From: Notospermus geniculatus
Taxonomy: Eukaryota; Nemertea; Pilidiophora; Heteronemertea; Lineidae
DNA length: 64,000 bases
Assembly (NCBI GenBank): GCA_002633025.1
Contig: NMRB01001066.1
Location: forward strand, 100,475-164,474
Direction: 5' to 3'
In this document: piece by piece, positions 1-10,107 of the stretch
How the letters are laid out: every line of letters starts with the position of its first letter
Numbering within the stretch: position 1 is the stretch's first letter
Notes under the pieces: model-generated
The model's input: the letters and a program-made list of their open reading frames with translations, nothing else
What the model was told of the DNA's origin: nothing
Databases searched by the model: none
Made by a program: the position numbers and the translations under genes

Positions 1-112
1 AGATCCGCACTTAATAGAACCGGACTTATTAAACCCGACAATTCTGTAATGGAAGCAGAATAAGAGCGGAAAAATACCAGCTTTTTTGTAGTGGTAGCGC
101 AACTTATATTAA
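1..112. repeat. End fragment of a dispersed foldback element
   Basis: This segment matches 37043-37155 in the same orientation almost base for base (agatccgcactta, aaccggacttatta, attctgtaatgga, agtgg-agcgcagct). The copy near 37 kb is the right arm of a complete inverted-repeat element (36701-37147), so the window starts inside another copy of that element. It is non-coding. Confidence 0.75.
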
Positions 113-304
113 CCCACTAGCAACAGCGCATTTTTTTCCTGTTTCAATTGTTCTATTCCATGTCAGCCAAGAGCAATCCACCTAAATATGGTTCCTTTGG
201 CATTCTCAATATTTCGTTCCCTTCATCTCAACCAACCACAAATCCTGCTAATGAAGAGTCCTGAGCTTCACATTCCGAAAGTTCTGTTCCATTCCATGTC
301 CTAT

Positions 305-1105
305 CCCCATTATCATCCTACAAGCTTTGGTTGAATTCTAATCAGTAATATTGAAATGATCCCAGGGCTACCACCGAACAATGGAGTTGCTATGCTCTTG
401 CTAGGGATTACATAATTAGATAATGAGTGGCACTATGACGTAGCTTAGCCTCCCCATTATCATCCTACAAGGTTTGGCTGAATTCTAATCAGTAATATTG
501 AAACCATCCCAGGCGTACCGCAGAAAAATGGTGTTGCTATGCTGTTGCCAGGGATTACATAATAATTGGATATTGACAGGTACCATGACGTACCTTAGCC
601 TCCCCATTATCATCCTACAAGGTTTGGTTGAATTCTAATCAGTAATATTGAAATGATCCCAGGCATACCACAGAAAAATGGAGTTGCTATGCTGTTGCTA
701 GGGATTATATAATTGGATAATGAGTGGTACTATGACGTAGCTTTGCCTCCCCATTATCATCCTACAAGGTTTAGTTGAATTCTAATCAGTAATATTGAAA
801 TGATCCCAGGCATACCACAGAACAATGGAGTTGCTATGCTGTTGCTAGGGATTACATGATTGGATAATGACTGGTACCATGACGCATTATCATCCTACAA
901 GGTTTGATTGAATTCTGTGTTGAAATAGTGAAATGATCCCAGGAACACCGCAGAACAATAAGGTCGCTATGCTGTTGCTAGGGAGTACATAACAGAGTGA
1001 TGGGTGGTACCAGAAGGTCCCCTAGCCCCACCACTATTACCATACCAAGTTTGGTTGAAATCTGTGCAGTAATAGTGAAATGATCCCAGCCATACCACAG
1101 AACAT
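305..1105. repeat. Tandem repeat, about 147-bp unit, 5-6 copies
   Basis: Units begin with ccccattatcatcctacaag at about 305, 452, 602 and 749, with a shortened unit near 882 and a diverged one near 1027. Spacing is 147, 150, 147, about 133 and about 145 bp. Each unit carries gttgaattctaatcagtaat and tgatcccaggc-taccacag. Divergence rises towards the right, so the left units were copied more recently. No reading frame is conserved. This is a minisatellite-like array, possibly the core of a transposon. Confidence 0.9.
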
Positions 1106-1279
1106 CTTATTTTCTCGGCCCCTTTTCTCACAATAAGTCGCACCAATAATTACCTGTGATCAGGGTATTTTTTGGTATTTTGTAGGCTTTTGTGGGCCTT
1201 CCACTACGCACGATACAGTCCCAGCGTTCAGTGTGTCGTTGCATGTTCGAGAGCGCAGGGAGAATTACAATAATTTAAC

Positions 1280-1381
1280 ATGCCCAAGCGAAACGCTATC
1301 ACCGTTGAGACGAAGATAGAGATTTTGGATAAAATGGACACGCCAAGAGGCTTCCTTGCTATAACGTACACCTCGCTATAA
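1280..1381 (+). pseudogene. Truncated pogo/Tigger-type transposase start (CENP-B-like N-terminus)
   Basis: The ATG at 1280 opens a 33-codon frame beginning MPKRNAITVETKIEILDKMD. This is the usual first helix of the psq/CENP-B-type DNA-binding domain of Tigger transposases (M-K-R-x-x-(L/I)-T-x-E-x-K-x-x-I-x-x). The frame then runs directly into the element's terminal sequence and stops at 1381, so the rest of the transposase has been deleted. Family assignment rests on this short motif plus the pogo-like terminus that follows at once. Confidence 0.6.
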
Positions 1382-1431
1382 CGTACATTTTGCATGGATC
1401 CCGACATGTACGTTATAGCGAGGGTTTACTG
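1362..1431. mobile_element. pogo/Tigger-like terminal inverted repeat
   Basis: The right end reads acgttatagcgagggtttactg followed by TA (1432-1433). Its complement, CAGTAAACCCTCGCTATAAC, is a typical pogo/Tigger terminus, and a TA target is expected. The inner part of the same sequence (cctcgctataacgtaca) also occurs in the opposite orientation at 1371-1388, just inside, making a small palindrome. No matching left end was found upstream, so this is a deletion derivative. Confidence 0.65.
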
Positions 1432-1687
1432 TATCCAACAAAATATAGAATTTTCTGACATTTCACCTGAATACGCCGCAGCCATAGGACGCAGAGATGC
1501 GCAATAAGTTTGCACCGCTGCTGCGCATTTTGGAATTTCCCTCGATCCCTTGCCACTGTACCAAATAAATAATTGCCTCTTTTTGTCAAGTGATGCTGAT
1601 AAAATCCCACATACATTCACCTCACATACATTCACCTATTTAGAGTTCTCCGTGGTCACAGGTTTTTGCGGATGTGCTGCGGCTAGT

Positions 1688-2124
1688 GCTGATGTCAAGT
1701 CGCACTACGATTGCCTGCGCTACGACGGAACAGACGACATCAGGTGTCGCAATCACGGTCAGGTCACAAAAACGAAATATGTGTACGATCATCGTGGAAC
1801 ACGCAGCATCTGCGCACAGGAAATAGTAACCGTGTTCAGGTCACCTGCGACTACTAACAGCGTCGCCAAGTTCTGGCAGTCATGTGACCTGTGATCATCT
1901 GACTTTTTGAAGATGGGAGCGCCCATGCAGGGTATGAAAATGCAGATTTGCGACGCTGTAGTCGCAGGTGACCTGAACACGGTTACGATTCCCTGCGCGC
2001 AGATGCTGCGTGTTCCACGATGATCGTACACATATTTCGTTTTTGTGAGCTGACCGTGATTGCGACACCTGATGTCGACTGTTCCGTCGTAGCGCAGGCA
2101 ATCGTAGTGCGACCTGACATCAGC
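1688..2124. repeat. Long inverted repeat, about 180-bp arms
   Basis: The left arm (about 1688-1868) and right arm (about 1957-2124) are inverted copies. Examples are the run from gtcgcactacgattgcctg to gtcacctgcgact on the left and its complement on the right. Arms are separated by about 90 bp. The arms are GC-rich and contain open frames on both strands that reflect base composition rather than a protein. It is a foldback-type element; no terminal duplication could be defined. Confidence 0.8.
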
Positions 2125-2451
2125 TTTATGCGGATGTCAGGTCTACTTTGCGATGGCACAGACCAGGCGCAGGCTGACTTTTCCGGATCACATTGTGTCT
2201 GAGGCACGACAGCGTGGAACAAATCAGTCGCCGATCTGGTGTGACATGACTGCAGTTGCGTCTCACCTGCGACGATTGGGATCAGTTGCCGACCAAAAAA
2301 TCACAGATCGCAAGAGTTGAAGATGGTCAACTTCTACGCCACGACGAATCATGATCCCGAACGGGCATAATATCGCAGTGGACCTGACTTGAGTTACGAG
2401 GTCGTGTGATTATCCAAAAGTTGGTCTATTTTAGTTAAACAATCAGTGATG

Positions 2452-2712
2452 AGCTTTTCCATACCCTGCATGGGCGCTGCCGTCTTGAAGAAGTCACATG
2501 ATCACAAATCACATGACTGCCAGAACTTTGCGATGCTGTAGTCGTAGGTGACCTGTGAACACGGTTACGATTCCCTACGCGCAGATGCCGCCTGTTCCAC
2601 GATTATCGTATGCTTTTTCGTTTTTCTGACCTGACCGTGCTTGCGACAATTGATGCCGACTGTTCCGTTGCAGCGCAAGCAATCGCAGTGTGACCTGACG
2701 TCCGCATAAGAC
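2452..2712. repeat. Further copy of the 1.7-2.1 kb inverted-repeat arm
   Basis: 2530-2702 repeats the right arm of the neighbouring inverted repeat in the same orientation (gatgctgtagtcgtaggtga, ggttacgattccctacgcg). The preceding ccctgcatgggcgc at about 2465 matches the loop region of the first element in inverted orientation. The divergence (several percent) suggests a second insertion or a local duplication. Confidence 0.7.
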
Positions 2713-4061
2713 TGCACAGTCACTAACCTCTGTGTGCACATGTCATAGCTTTGGAGAGAGCACACCTTTAGGACGGCTGCGACTTTGAAGATCGTTTAAT
2801 GTCCGATAGTGATGAATGAGTCGACCAGGAGACTAGTGTCTGCCTGGAGAGTGGCACAATCTGGGAGTCAACAATGGCTACATTTGCCTCTCTCCTTGAC
2901 AAGTCACCAGTGTGAAAACATAATTATTTTTCATGGAAGTATTTACAAGACTGCTAACCAGGTTGAGTTTTGCCGGATATGGAGTCCACTGTAGGCCACT
3001 GTCCACCTAGTGTGTTTTTACTTGCCCTGGTATAGGCACTCAGGCACAAGAGAACACAGACTCATCCCACAGACATTAATTGTAATTGTTTCACAGATAT
3101 TTCTTGTACATATCCTGGATATGGGATCGAACCCACGCAGAGGACCTTTTAAAGCTGAACTGCTTGAACAAAAACTCCAGCGGTGCATGGTGGTCTCATG
3201 CAGAAGTACAAACGCCCGTCGAAATACCTCCAGAACATGATACACTACCGGCCTGTTTGGCGTCGCCACTGTATTCAATGTCAGACTTTCAATCGAGACA
3301 CATATGGAACGTGAGTAGGCTATGAGTTTGGTCAAAGATCATTTCTGTTTGCGCCCTGTTGAAATACGCGTTCTTTCGCGGTGTTTATCTGACGATGTAA
3401 AAAAAATCGTGTCATTTTACCTAGTGAATGCTGCGAACAGATGATTGATGTTTCTCTTTATTAGGTCAAAGACACTTGAACACTTTGGATAACTTGATAT
3501 TTTTTCCCACCCCGCGAACTCACCTTATGAGGATCTAACCCATTCTGCGCATGCGTGTGGTCCTGCGCTTTGATCCACGACGATACCTCCAGTGTCAGGC
3601 TCTCTCAAAAATGTTGAATAAAACAAATAACGCAGCAGTACTCGTAATTATTTATTCATAAGCATATTGTTATAAGAAAAATATACAAAGTAGTCACGAA
3701 AAGAACAGATGTGGGTTCTTTTCTTGCCAAAATAATGGGCTGTTCAAAGGAAGCCCCGACTCCAACGCTACCAAGTGAAGTCCTCCACACACAGGCCCCT
3801 TCGCATCAGCCAATGAGAAATCATTATGGGAAGGACATGTGCTTTGTACCTAAAAATAGAATGCGCTAAAAATTGAGAGAAAATTGCTTCAAAATCACCT
3901 AAAGGGTCGACTTTTTCAAATTTGTTTGTGTCGTTGCACTAGATGAAATTACCACCTATGGAACTGTGGCGATGAATTCTTTGTTCATTGAGCCGTTTGG
4001 CTGGATTCGTGTCATAATTGCCCAGGAAGAAAAATCCAGAAGAAGAATTCTGAGTGATCTC
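2713..4061. other. Unannotated stretch
   Basis: I see no convincing gene or element here. A tRNA B-box-like string (gggatcgaaccc) occurs at about 3123-3134, but no A box or body of the SINEs seen elsewhere accompanies it. Short frames are below chance-level interest. Confidence 0.4.
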
Positions 4062-4098
4062 AATATGGTCACCACACTATGAGTGTGGTGACCATATT
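4062..4098. repeat. Perfect 17-bp-arm palindrome abutting a MITE
   Basis: aatatggtcaccacact is followed by a 3-nt loop and its exact complement, ending at 4098. It touches the first base of the element at 4099, and its last three bases (ATT) are the likely target duplication of that element. Confidence 0.85.
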
Positions 4099-4603
4099 AG
4101 GGACTTTTGGCACCGCTCCGTATCGAGTCACGTATGACGCATGACGCATCAAATCTGACGTTTTTGCGAATGACGTCATTGCTACTTGTGCACTGCCGTC
4201 TGCCCCATGCGGACGCGGACACGTCTTCGCGCATAGAACTGATTTGATACGTAAGTGTGAAACGTGTCGGATATTCGTTCATTCAACCAGAATCCTCGTC
4301 ATGATCTTTTTGTTTTAGGATCATGTTGAAAACTTGAAGCATTTTCCTGTTATTCCGAGTCACCCTTACAGCTAGATGTTTGTTTTTAAGCGTGCAAGTT
4401 GATCGTCAAATCATGATGAAGTTCCGCTAGGCCTAGCTAGGGCCATGTTGGATAACAACGTCGTGGCGCGGGAACGTCGTGACCTCATACGGAATGCTTG
4501 CCAGAACACTGGGCGCGCGATCGACTGACGCATGACGTGTCCCTGTGGACAGATACGTCATGCGTCATGCGTGACTTGATACGGAGCGGTGCCAAAAGTC
4601 CCT
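4099..4603. mobile_element. MITE with 52-bp terminal inverted repeats, ATT target duplication
   Basis: The left TIR 4099-4150 starts AGGGACTTTTGGCACCGCTC; the right TIR 4552-4603 is its complement with only a few mismatches. ATT flanks both ends (4096-4098 and 4604-4606). The 505-bp body has no transposase frame. The interior is rich in tgacgcatgacg/cgtcatgcg words. The termini resemble those at 9978-10107 (AGGGAGTTTTCGC), which also has ATT flanks, so both likely used the same type of transposase. Confidence 0.85.
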
Positions 4604-4642
4604 ATTAACTGAGCACTGACCTTTCTAGATGCATTTTCATAG

Positions 4643-5416
4643 GATAAACGCGTATTTAACTATAAGGTAACTCACAACGGTAAATTCCGTCCGCCTATTT
4701 CTGACAGGGCCGACTGGATCTTTGATTGGAAAAGCGGCTGGATTATTGCGCTTTACGACTCGACGGCCTCCTCCCCATTCAAAACAGTAAAATTATACCA
4801 TCACTACAGGGGGACGGACTACATTGTTCTCTACGAGAAACAGCTGTTTCTTGAGAAATATCAGACCTTGAAGGACACTGTATATAAACGGTACATAATA
4901 TTTCTTTTAAAGGAGAAACAATTTACGCTCTGCAATGTTTCGCGTGGTGTTCTTTCGGGAAAACTAATCGTCCCGGCAACAGAAATTTGCTGTCGATTGC
5001 AATTGCAGTATGGCTTCATTATTGGACTTAGGAAGCTCATTCTCTCCTGTAAGATATCTGGTCGTAATGTTTACACAATCTACGATATGAAAGAATCCAG
5101 TAACAAATCTAAAGATTTCGACCTAATTCTTATGAACGGTGTTCGTGTTGTTCTAAGCGGAACACCATTCCGATTTGAAACAGACATACACTATATGTCA
5201 ATGGATTCTGAACACATTTATTTATTCTCCCATGTGGAAGAATTATCATATGAACCAGTCAAGTACGGTGTTGAGTTTATTACTATACTTCTTAAAGTTT
5301 GTCGCAATTTCAAGCTTAAATTTGACATTTCGTCTGGCTTGTTGTTCTTGATAGGCGTTCCCTTCATTGTGCTCTGGCAATGGAGCAAAGCCCTGACCCT
5401 AAGAACGGTCTCGTAA
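4643..5416 (+). CDS. Unidentified 257-codon open frame (exon or remnant)
   Basis: This frame is open from a stop at 4640-4642 to the stop at 5414-5416. That is unlikely by chance in such AT-rich DNA. I do not recognise the family. The protein-like stretch has aromatic-rich blocks (DWIFDWKSGWIIALYDS near its start), basic and hydrophobic alternation, and a hydrophobic segment near the end (GLLFLIGVPFIVLWQW) that could be a membrane helix. There is no ATG near the upstream stop; the first plausible starts are internal, so it may be an internal exon or an element remnant. It overlaps the next frame by 37 bp in a different phase, which suggests one broken frame or a splice junction. It lies 40 bp right of a MITE. 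Confidence 0.4.
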   Translation, partial: DKRVFNYKVTHNGKFRPPISDRADWIFDWKSGWIIALYDSTASSPFKTVKLYHHYRGTDYIVLYEKQLFLEKYQTLKDTVYKRYIIFLLKEKQFTLCNVSRGVLSGKLIVPATEICCRLQLQYGFIIGLRKLILSCKISGRNVYTIYDMKESSNKSKDFDLILMNGVRVVLSGTPFRFETDIHYMSMDSEHIYLFSHVEELSYEPVKYGVEFITILLKVCRNFKLKFDISSGLLFLIGVPFIVLWQWSKALTLRTVS

Positions 5417-5604
5417 AACAAGGAAGCGGTCTGTTCACATTTCTTGAAAAATTGACGTTATTTTATCCTAAAACCTATGATACTAATAACGATCATTTCG
5501 AATTTAGTCCGAATGACGGGTCGTTAATGTATTTTGTTCATGAGAAAACACGTGACAGAAAAGCGAGTCTCGTCCGAGTTGCGATGTACACAGCAGACCA
5601 GTGA
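5380..5604 (+). CDS. 75-codon frame continuing the unidentified ORF in another phase
   Basis: The ATG at 5380 opens MEQSPDPKNGLVKQGSGLFT and runs to the stop at 5602-5604. Composition is protein-like (charged, aromatic and proline residues; F-E-F-S-P-N-D-G motif). It begins inside the 3' end of the preceding frame. Either a frameshift separates two parts of one former protein, or these are two unrelated frames. No family recognised. Confidence 0.3.
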   Translation: MEQSPDPKNGLVKQGSGLFTFLEKLTLFYPKTYDTNNDHFEFSPNDGSLMYFVHEKTRDRKASLVRVAMYTADQ

Positions 5605-5763
5605 GAGTCCTCTCATTCCTGGCGGAAAATCTCATCCTAACATCTGCTAACATTTGACAGAATCGCTTCTGTAGCAAATAGACCCAAAACGCATGCTTTA
5701 CGATTCAAATTCGGTCACATAACAAGTCCTTGGTTAGCACCAAATGCATTGGTTTCTTCCAAC

Positions 5764-5807
5764 ATGGCTGTCCGTTTCGAAGCCTCTGCTGGTGAAAGCA
5801 AGGGAAA
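5764..5807 (+). CDS. Possible first coding exon with splice donor
   Basis: The context ccaacATGG fits a strong animal start site. The frame reads MAVRFEASAGESKG and ends inside a codon at a consensus donor (gtgagt, 5808-5813). No upstream in-frame signal or next exon could be tied to it, so the gene is not identified. The short length makes chance possible. Confidence 0.3.
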
Positions 5808-5878
5808 GTGAGTGTGTTTAACCGCACAACGAATAAACAAAAATAAACAGGTTTGAAGAAAATGCAGCTATTGGATAG

Positions 5879-6270
5879 GTTGATACAAATGAGGAACCGG
5901 AGGAACTAACGTCACGACGCGGCGCTGTGAGCAGTGCGACCGAAGTTTCTTTCTTCTAACGTTATTTCCATTTATTTCTGACGTGAAAATCACCCTTTCG
6001 TTTCGATCACCTGGCATTAAAATTTACACCATCTTGTAGTAGATGAAAATGTCTGCAGTTCTGCAATGCTTTTTTCCTTAAAATGAAGACATAGATGACG
6101 ATTTCGGCAACGTCTTCATCTCATTTTTTCTGTAGAAAATGTACAGCGGATTTTTTCATGACGTAGCGTCAACACATAAAACGACGTCAATGACGTCGTT
6201 TCGGTCGCACTGCTCGCAGCGCCGACCTGTCGGGATTTCCGGCACGCGGGTTCCTCATTACTCGTCAACT
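5879..6270. mobile_element. Inverted-repeat element (MITE-like), about 392 bp
   Basis: The left end (gttgatacaaatgaggaacc, then ggcgctgtgagcagtgcgac) is matched in inverted form at the right end (gtcgcactgctcgcagcgcc, then ggttcctcattactcgtcaac). The arms are interrupted by unmatched insertions, so the copy is old. There is no coding capacity. Flanking duplication is not clear. Confidence 0.7.
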
Positions 6271-6281
6271 TAAAGTTATCA

Positions 6282-6496
6282 CTCCAAAAGAGCGCAGCAC
6301 CTTACGGGGGTAGCATCATGATGTCCCGCACGTCATTTCTGAACGCATGACGTGATTCGAAAAAAAAACCCGGTTGTTTCAGCGATCGTGACGTCGTGAC
6401 ACAATCTGATTTTTTTTCGTCTCGCCTCAAAACATCATGAATGACGTGCGGGACGTCATGACGCTGACCCCCGTAAGGTGCTGCGCTCTTTTGGAG
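6282..6496. mobile_element. MITE with about 55-bp near-perfect TIRs
   Basis: CTCCAAAAGAGCGCAGCACC at 6282 and its complement ending at 6496; similarity continues inward through cccgcacgtcatt/aatgacgtgcggg. Total length is 215 bp with a short AT-rich centre including a poly-A/poly-T pair. It is non-coding. Confidence 0.85.
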
Positions 6497-7117
6497 GAAT
6501 ATCGTCTATTGACATGCACTGACCGCTGATTCACAAACTGTCCATTTTTCGCTAGTACATATGTTCCGCTGTCTTCTTTTCAATGGTACATGTATGTGGA
6601 CCTTTTTAATCTTTAACTACTCGGTATGAAAGATCGCCACCCTCCAACTGAAGAACATGTAGACACGTTGATAAATCTTGTCTAAATTTCATTACATTTG
6701 AAATCAAAATGCCACATGAACCCAAATGTCCGTCAGATACTAGCATTATCTGTCTTCATCTAAGAAGAACGAACAGGGTCAATAGTCCGACGTGCTATCA
6801 CAACTAGGAAAGAAAGTCCGATGGACAAACCTCCCTGGCAATAATGGTCCGGGAAGCTCCACCGAGGATATACTCCGGCGACATTCACTGTGCGTGACAG
6901 CACAATTGATTCAAAAACTCGATTGATATATGGATAAACGTTATTGACTGGCACAGAACTGAGCGAACTTCAAGTCTGCACACTTTACAGGGAAGACACG
7001 TCAACGCATAGAGACGTGCACATCTTTGCCGTGTGACTGTATGTAAAGCAAACACAGAGGGCGACCTGTGGTCATCAGAGAAGGTGTTCAATACCCCAAA
7101 AAACGGTTAGGTACATG
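6497..7117. other. Unannotated stretch
   Basis: No convincing gene, RNA or repeat structure was found between the two MITEs that border this stretch. Confidence 0.4.
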
Positions 7118-7119
7118 TA

Positions 7120-7380
7120 CAGTACAGGTCACAATTGACATCCCTAAATTCGCATAAGTTACGCGTAAGTCACTCGTAACTTACGCATAACTCACGAGCT
7201 ATGTTACGCGTAACTAACGAGGTGAGTTGCACGGCGAGTGATTTACTAGGCGAGTTACGCGATTTTGGCGAGTTACGCGGTGAGTTACTCGAAACCAAAG
7301 CTGTGAGTTACGCGTAAGTTATGGGTAACTTACGAGTAACTTACGCGAAGCCGTAGGGATGTCAATTGTGACCTGTACTG
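7120..7380. mobile_element. MITE with TA target and internal GAGTTACGC repeats
   Basis: TIRs CAGTACAGGTCACAATTGAC (7120) and its complement ending at 7380, each continuing to ATCCCTA, flanked by TA at 7118-7119 and 7381-7382 as expected for Tc1/mariner-type movement. The whole interior is built from variants of a 9-12 bp unit (gcgtaacttacg, gcgagttacgcg, ggtgagttacgcg) in both orientations, so the centre is itself a nest of small palindromes. No open frame. Confidence 0.85.
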
Positions 7381-7382
7381 TA

Positions 7383-7770
7383 GTTGACGCAAGGGATTGA
7401 TAAATTGCTGGGCACGTATAAACTTGACTTAAATCGGAGAAATTTAGGAAGTGAACTTTCGCAGACTATACGCAATCCAGGCTTTAGTAACCACCACTAA
7501 GCAAAGATGGCAGCACCATGCGGTGCAATCAGAAAAATAAAGAGGTACAGAACGCCCTATCGGCAACACCGCCGCCCACTGACGGAGTCAAAATAGATAC
7601 CCCATCAATAACAATAAATTTAATTAAATTTCAAGACGGATATCAACTGCCACAAGTGAACCAATTATCACCCAGTTGCACAGAGACCATGAAGGGACCA
7701 AGAGTGAAACTTTAGCCTGATGACGCTGACAAACCGAAAGGCTGAAACACTCGGGGCCGATTTCACCAAG
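7383..7770. other. Unannotated stretch with weak exon-like start
   Basis: An ATG at 7507 (aagatggcagc) reads MAAPCGAIRKIKR up to a possible donor (gaggtaca). Nothing supports it further, and an overlapping 65-codon frame (7518-7715) is equally unsupported. No repeat recognised. Confidence 0.2.
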
Positions 7771-7901
7771 GTCTTCAAAAACGGTGTTTAAGACTTAGAC
7801 GCGTGTAACTTCGTCAAATGCATGGTGGAAGTGTGTGCATTTAGTGAAGTTACACGCGTCTAAGTCTTAATCGCGCAATGATCACCCTTTTTGAATAGGG
7901 C
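7771..7901. mobile_element. Diverged GTATTCA-family MITE copy
   Basis: Core palindrome gacttagacgcgtgtaactt...aagttacacgcgtctaagtc and outer cccttttt-gaatagggccc match the complete copy at 42959-43082 in inverted orientation. The left outer end is degraded here. It is non-coding. Confidence 0.75.
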
Positions 7902-8560
7902 CCAGGGTGTTTAAGATTTTTTCGTGAATTACCTAGTTTTAAGCAAGAAAGTTGGAGAAAAACAAGGTATTTCGAAAGAAACTTGGTTCTTCGAGCATTA
8001 CCAGGTACGTAATTAGAATTACCGGGTAATAAACTTTTTTCGTTGGGTTTTCCCCTGTCGACCACACGTTCCCTGGTGCGGCGGGTTGGGGAACCAAACT
8101 TTGGCCGGTGTGACAGAAATGGAGCCCGAAAACTTCGTAGAGCCCTTTTCTGTTGTATTTGACGAGTCACGAGGTCAACCGCTACTGTGATACATAACAT
8201 GACAGGAAGTTCCCAGTTTATTGGTCTTCCCCTGGAAATTTTCTAAGTCCACTAATGCTATTCATAGGGTCTCAAACGGGATATTTGGTCATGGAATTTG
8301 ATCACTAGGATTAGGCTCATTGACAAATGACAGGCAACTGATGACGGTATTGATTTCATTTTCTATAGAAAAGCAGGTTGAAAGAATTCTAGCATGTCTA
8401 GTGTGGTGTTCACAGGCCTCAGTGTCAATCCATGGAACGTTAACCCCCTGTTATTTGAATCAAGTTTCAAGAAATTGTGCTTCTGAACATTTGCTGCATT
8501 GATCATCGTGGTGTCTGTTGCACGTTTTTTTTCGCGCAGGAGTTCAACATTGCAATGCCT
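7902..8560. other. Unannotated stretch
   Basis: No supported feature is evident beyond the 3' decay of the minus-strand helicase frame, whose readable similarity fades near 8560. Confidence 0.4.
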
Positions 8561-9029
8561 AGAGCATTTGTATTGAAAAATCATACGTTTCATATCATCA
8601 GGATATACTTGGTGATACTGTGCAAATAATGGGTTCTCTGGCAATGCCTCGCCAACATACATACTGATCATCACCCATGTGTTTGTTAAAAAATGCATAA
8701 GCAAAATTAATAACCTTTAAGTCTGTATAAAAAATGGTTAAGTCATATTTCATCTTCAGTCTCTTCAGTTCTGCAACCATGGGCTTCAGGATATCCTCCA
8801 GGTGCTCTTGAGTCTTTTCTGATGGAGGACGTTTAACATTCTCATACCGAATGTTTGGCCGGTCAGGATGTCGAACGACTCTGACAGGGTCCTTCAGTTT
8901 AAGACTCTGTATCAGGAGTTCCTGTGCCTTTGTAGATGCTGTAGCTGTCAACACAGAACTGGAATTTTGGGCAACAGGGACAATAGTTGATCACCCAATC
9001 TTCCGAAGTCTTTTCGAAAATCTGTCCCA
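8560..9029 (-). pseudogene. RecQ-type DNA helicase fragment, frameshifted
   Basis: Read on the minus strand, an exon starts after a good acceptor (polypyrimidine tract, then acag at 9033-9030). It reads RKDFGRLGDQLL, LLPKIPVLC, then LTATAS, which is helicase motif III of the RecQ family. It continues through HPDRPNIRYENV, a KRLKMKYDLTIFYTD segment and AYAFFNKHMGDDQYV. A frameshift near 8650-8700 moves to the frame GEALPENPLFAQYHQVYPDD, matching the region after motif IV in RecQ-like proteins of invertebrates (N-x-LFAQ(F/Y)H). At least two frameshifts and no further helicase motifs show a dead partial copy. Superfamily 2 helicases of this kind unwind DNA. Family is confident from motif III and its flanks; the exact subfamily is not. 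Confidence 0.75.
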
Positions 9030-9067
9030 CTGTAAAAAAATAAATGTATAAAAAAAATTTGGTTGCA

Positions 9068-9250
9068 GAAAATCGTTAAGTACTTCTACCAGGCTGACAG
9101 CTCCAGTGAGGAGGGAACGCTGTCACATTGCAGAGCTTTATTACACAGTACCAATGTAAATGGCAATGTGAAGACTTCAAGTGGGTATGAGCCACACAGA
9201 GATTTCATATTCACTGTTGCAAGGTTTGGTAAAAGCACATTGTTGACTAA
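9068..9250 (+). pseudogene. Exon-like block of unknown family
   Basis: It follows an acceptor-like tttggttgcag (ends 9067) and reads KIVKYFYQADSSSEEGTLSH onward to a YEPHRDFIFT segment before a stop. The composition is protein-like. It lies head-to-head with the helicase remnant and about 200 bp before the next block. No family recognised; it could be part of the same former gene as 9449-9930. Confidence 0.3.
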
Positions 9251-9448
9251 AAATACCTTATCTTGAAGATATTTCCAGCCCAGGCATGCCAGATGTGGAC
9301 AAACAGCATTTTACTTTGTTCAGGAGAAATAAATATGCCTCAAAATACTTCCTCAGGGAAGCCAATTACAATATACTTCCAGATTTCTCCAATTTTCCAA
9401 TGCCTTTCCATTTGATAATGATAACTTATTTTTAACCCTTGCATGTAG

Positions 9449-9931
9449 GTCACTGGTGGTTGAACTAGCTTGCTGTGAGCTGGGCTTAGAGCACAAAAAT
9501 GACAATCTACCATCTCTTCCACCTCACATTAAGTCACGGAGCCATGAAAAGAAACGCCAGTGGCTATTTGATCAAACAGAATCTGTGCAGAAGCTTTTCG
9601 TAAGTTCCAAGGCAAAATCAGCAAACAACGACAACGTGGACAACATTCAACTGATGGTGCAGGTTGGAGGCATACAGGCAGTATGCAGTAACTGTACCTT
9701 CAGATGCGAGAGGAAAACTTGTGGTCCTTTCCATCGGTGGTAAGTATGTTGACTGTATCATTCTTGACGATGGTGTTTTTTAAAACGATAACCATGATAA
9801 CAGACTCTTTAATTTGCTTTTTAGGTGAGAGAGTCCGTTTTCTTGTGCCATCAGCACCACCAAGTATGCCACAGAATGAAGACGGCGCTCACAACTACTG
9901 CATGAGCTTCCTTCTTTTTGATGGTAATTAG
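9449..9931 (+). pseudogene. Exon-like block(s) of unknown family with splice signals
   Basis: After an acceptor-like ccttgcatgtag (ends 9448) the frame reads SLVVELACCELGLEHKNDNL and is open to 9743. From about 9660 another phase looks more protein-like (AVTVPSDARGKLVVLS, then YVDCIILDDG). A donor-like gtaagt at 9740 and acceptor ttgctttttag (9814-9824) border a possible 85-bp intron, followed by VRFLVPSAPPSMPQNEDGAH. Phases do not join cleanly, so this is probably a decayed gene. No family recognised. Confidence 0.35.
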
Positions 9932-9977
9932 AAATTGAACGGTGGGGCTTTGATGTGTGGAGCGCTTCTCAGAAATT

Positions 9978-10107
9978 AGGGAGTTTTCGCAAAGCCCCCG
10001 AAACGCCAACGTGAACGTCTATCCTTTTGTTCGGTGCTCCCTTCGTGGCACCGAACAATGGGTTTGGCGTTCGCGTTGGCGTTTCGGGGGCTTTGCGAAA
10101 ACTCCCT
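9978..10107. mobile_element. Short palindromic MITE, ATT target duplication
   Basis: AGGGAGTTTTCGCAAAGCCC at 9978 and its complement ending at 10107 form arms of about 45 bp that continue through ccgaaacgccaacg. ATT lies on both sides. The centre includes gttcggtgc/gcaccgaac. A diverged relative starts at about 17687 (agagttttcgcggggccc). Confidence 0.9.

Noticed and set aside
305-1105. CRISPR array
   Set aside because: Regularly spaced repeats, but the whole 147-bp unit is conserved with no variable spacers, and the context is animal DNA.
1550-2222. Overlapping open frames of 60-114 codons on both strands
   Set aside because: They coincide with the arms of a long inverted repeat and appear symmetrically on both strands, so they reflect composition.
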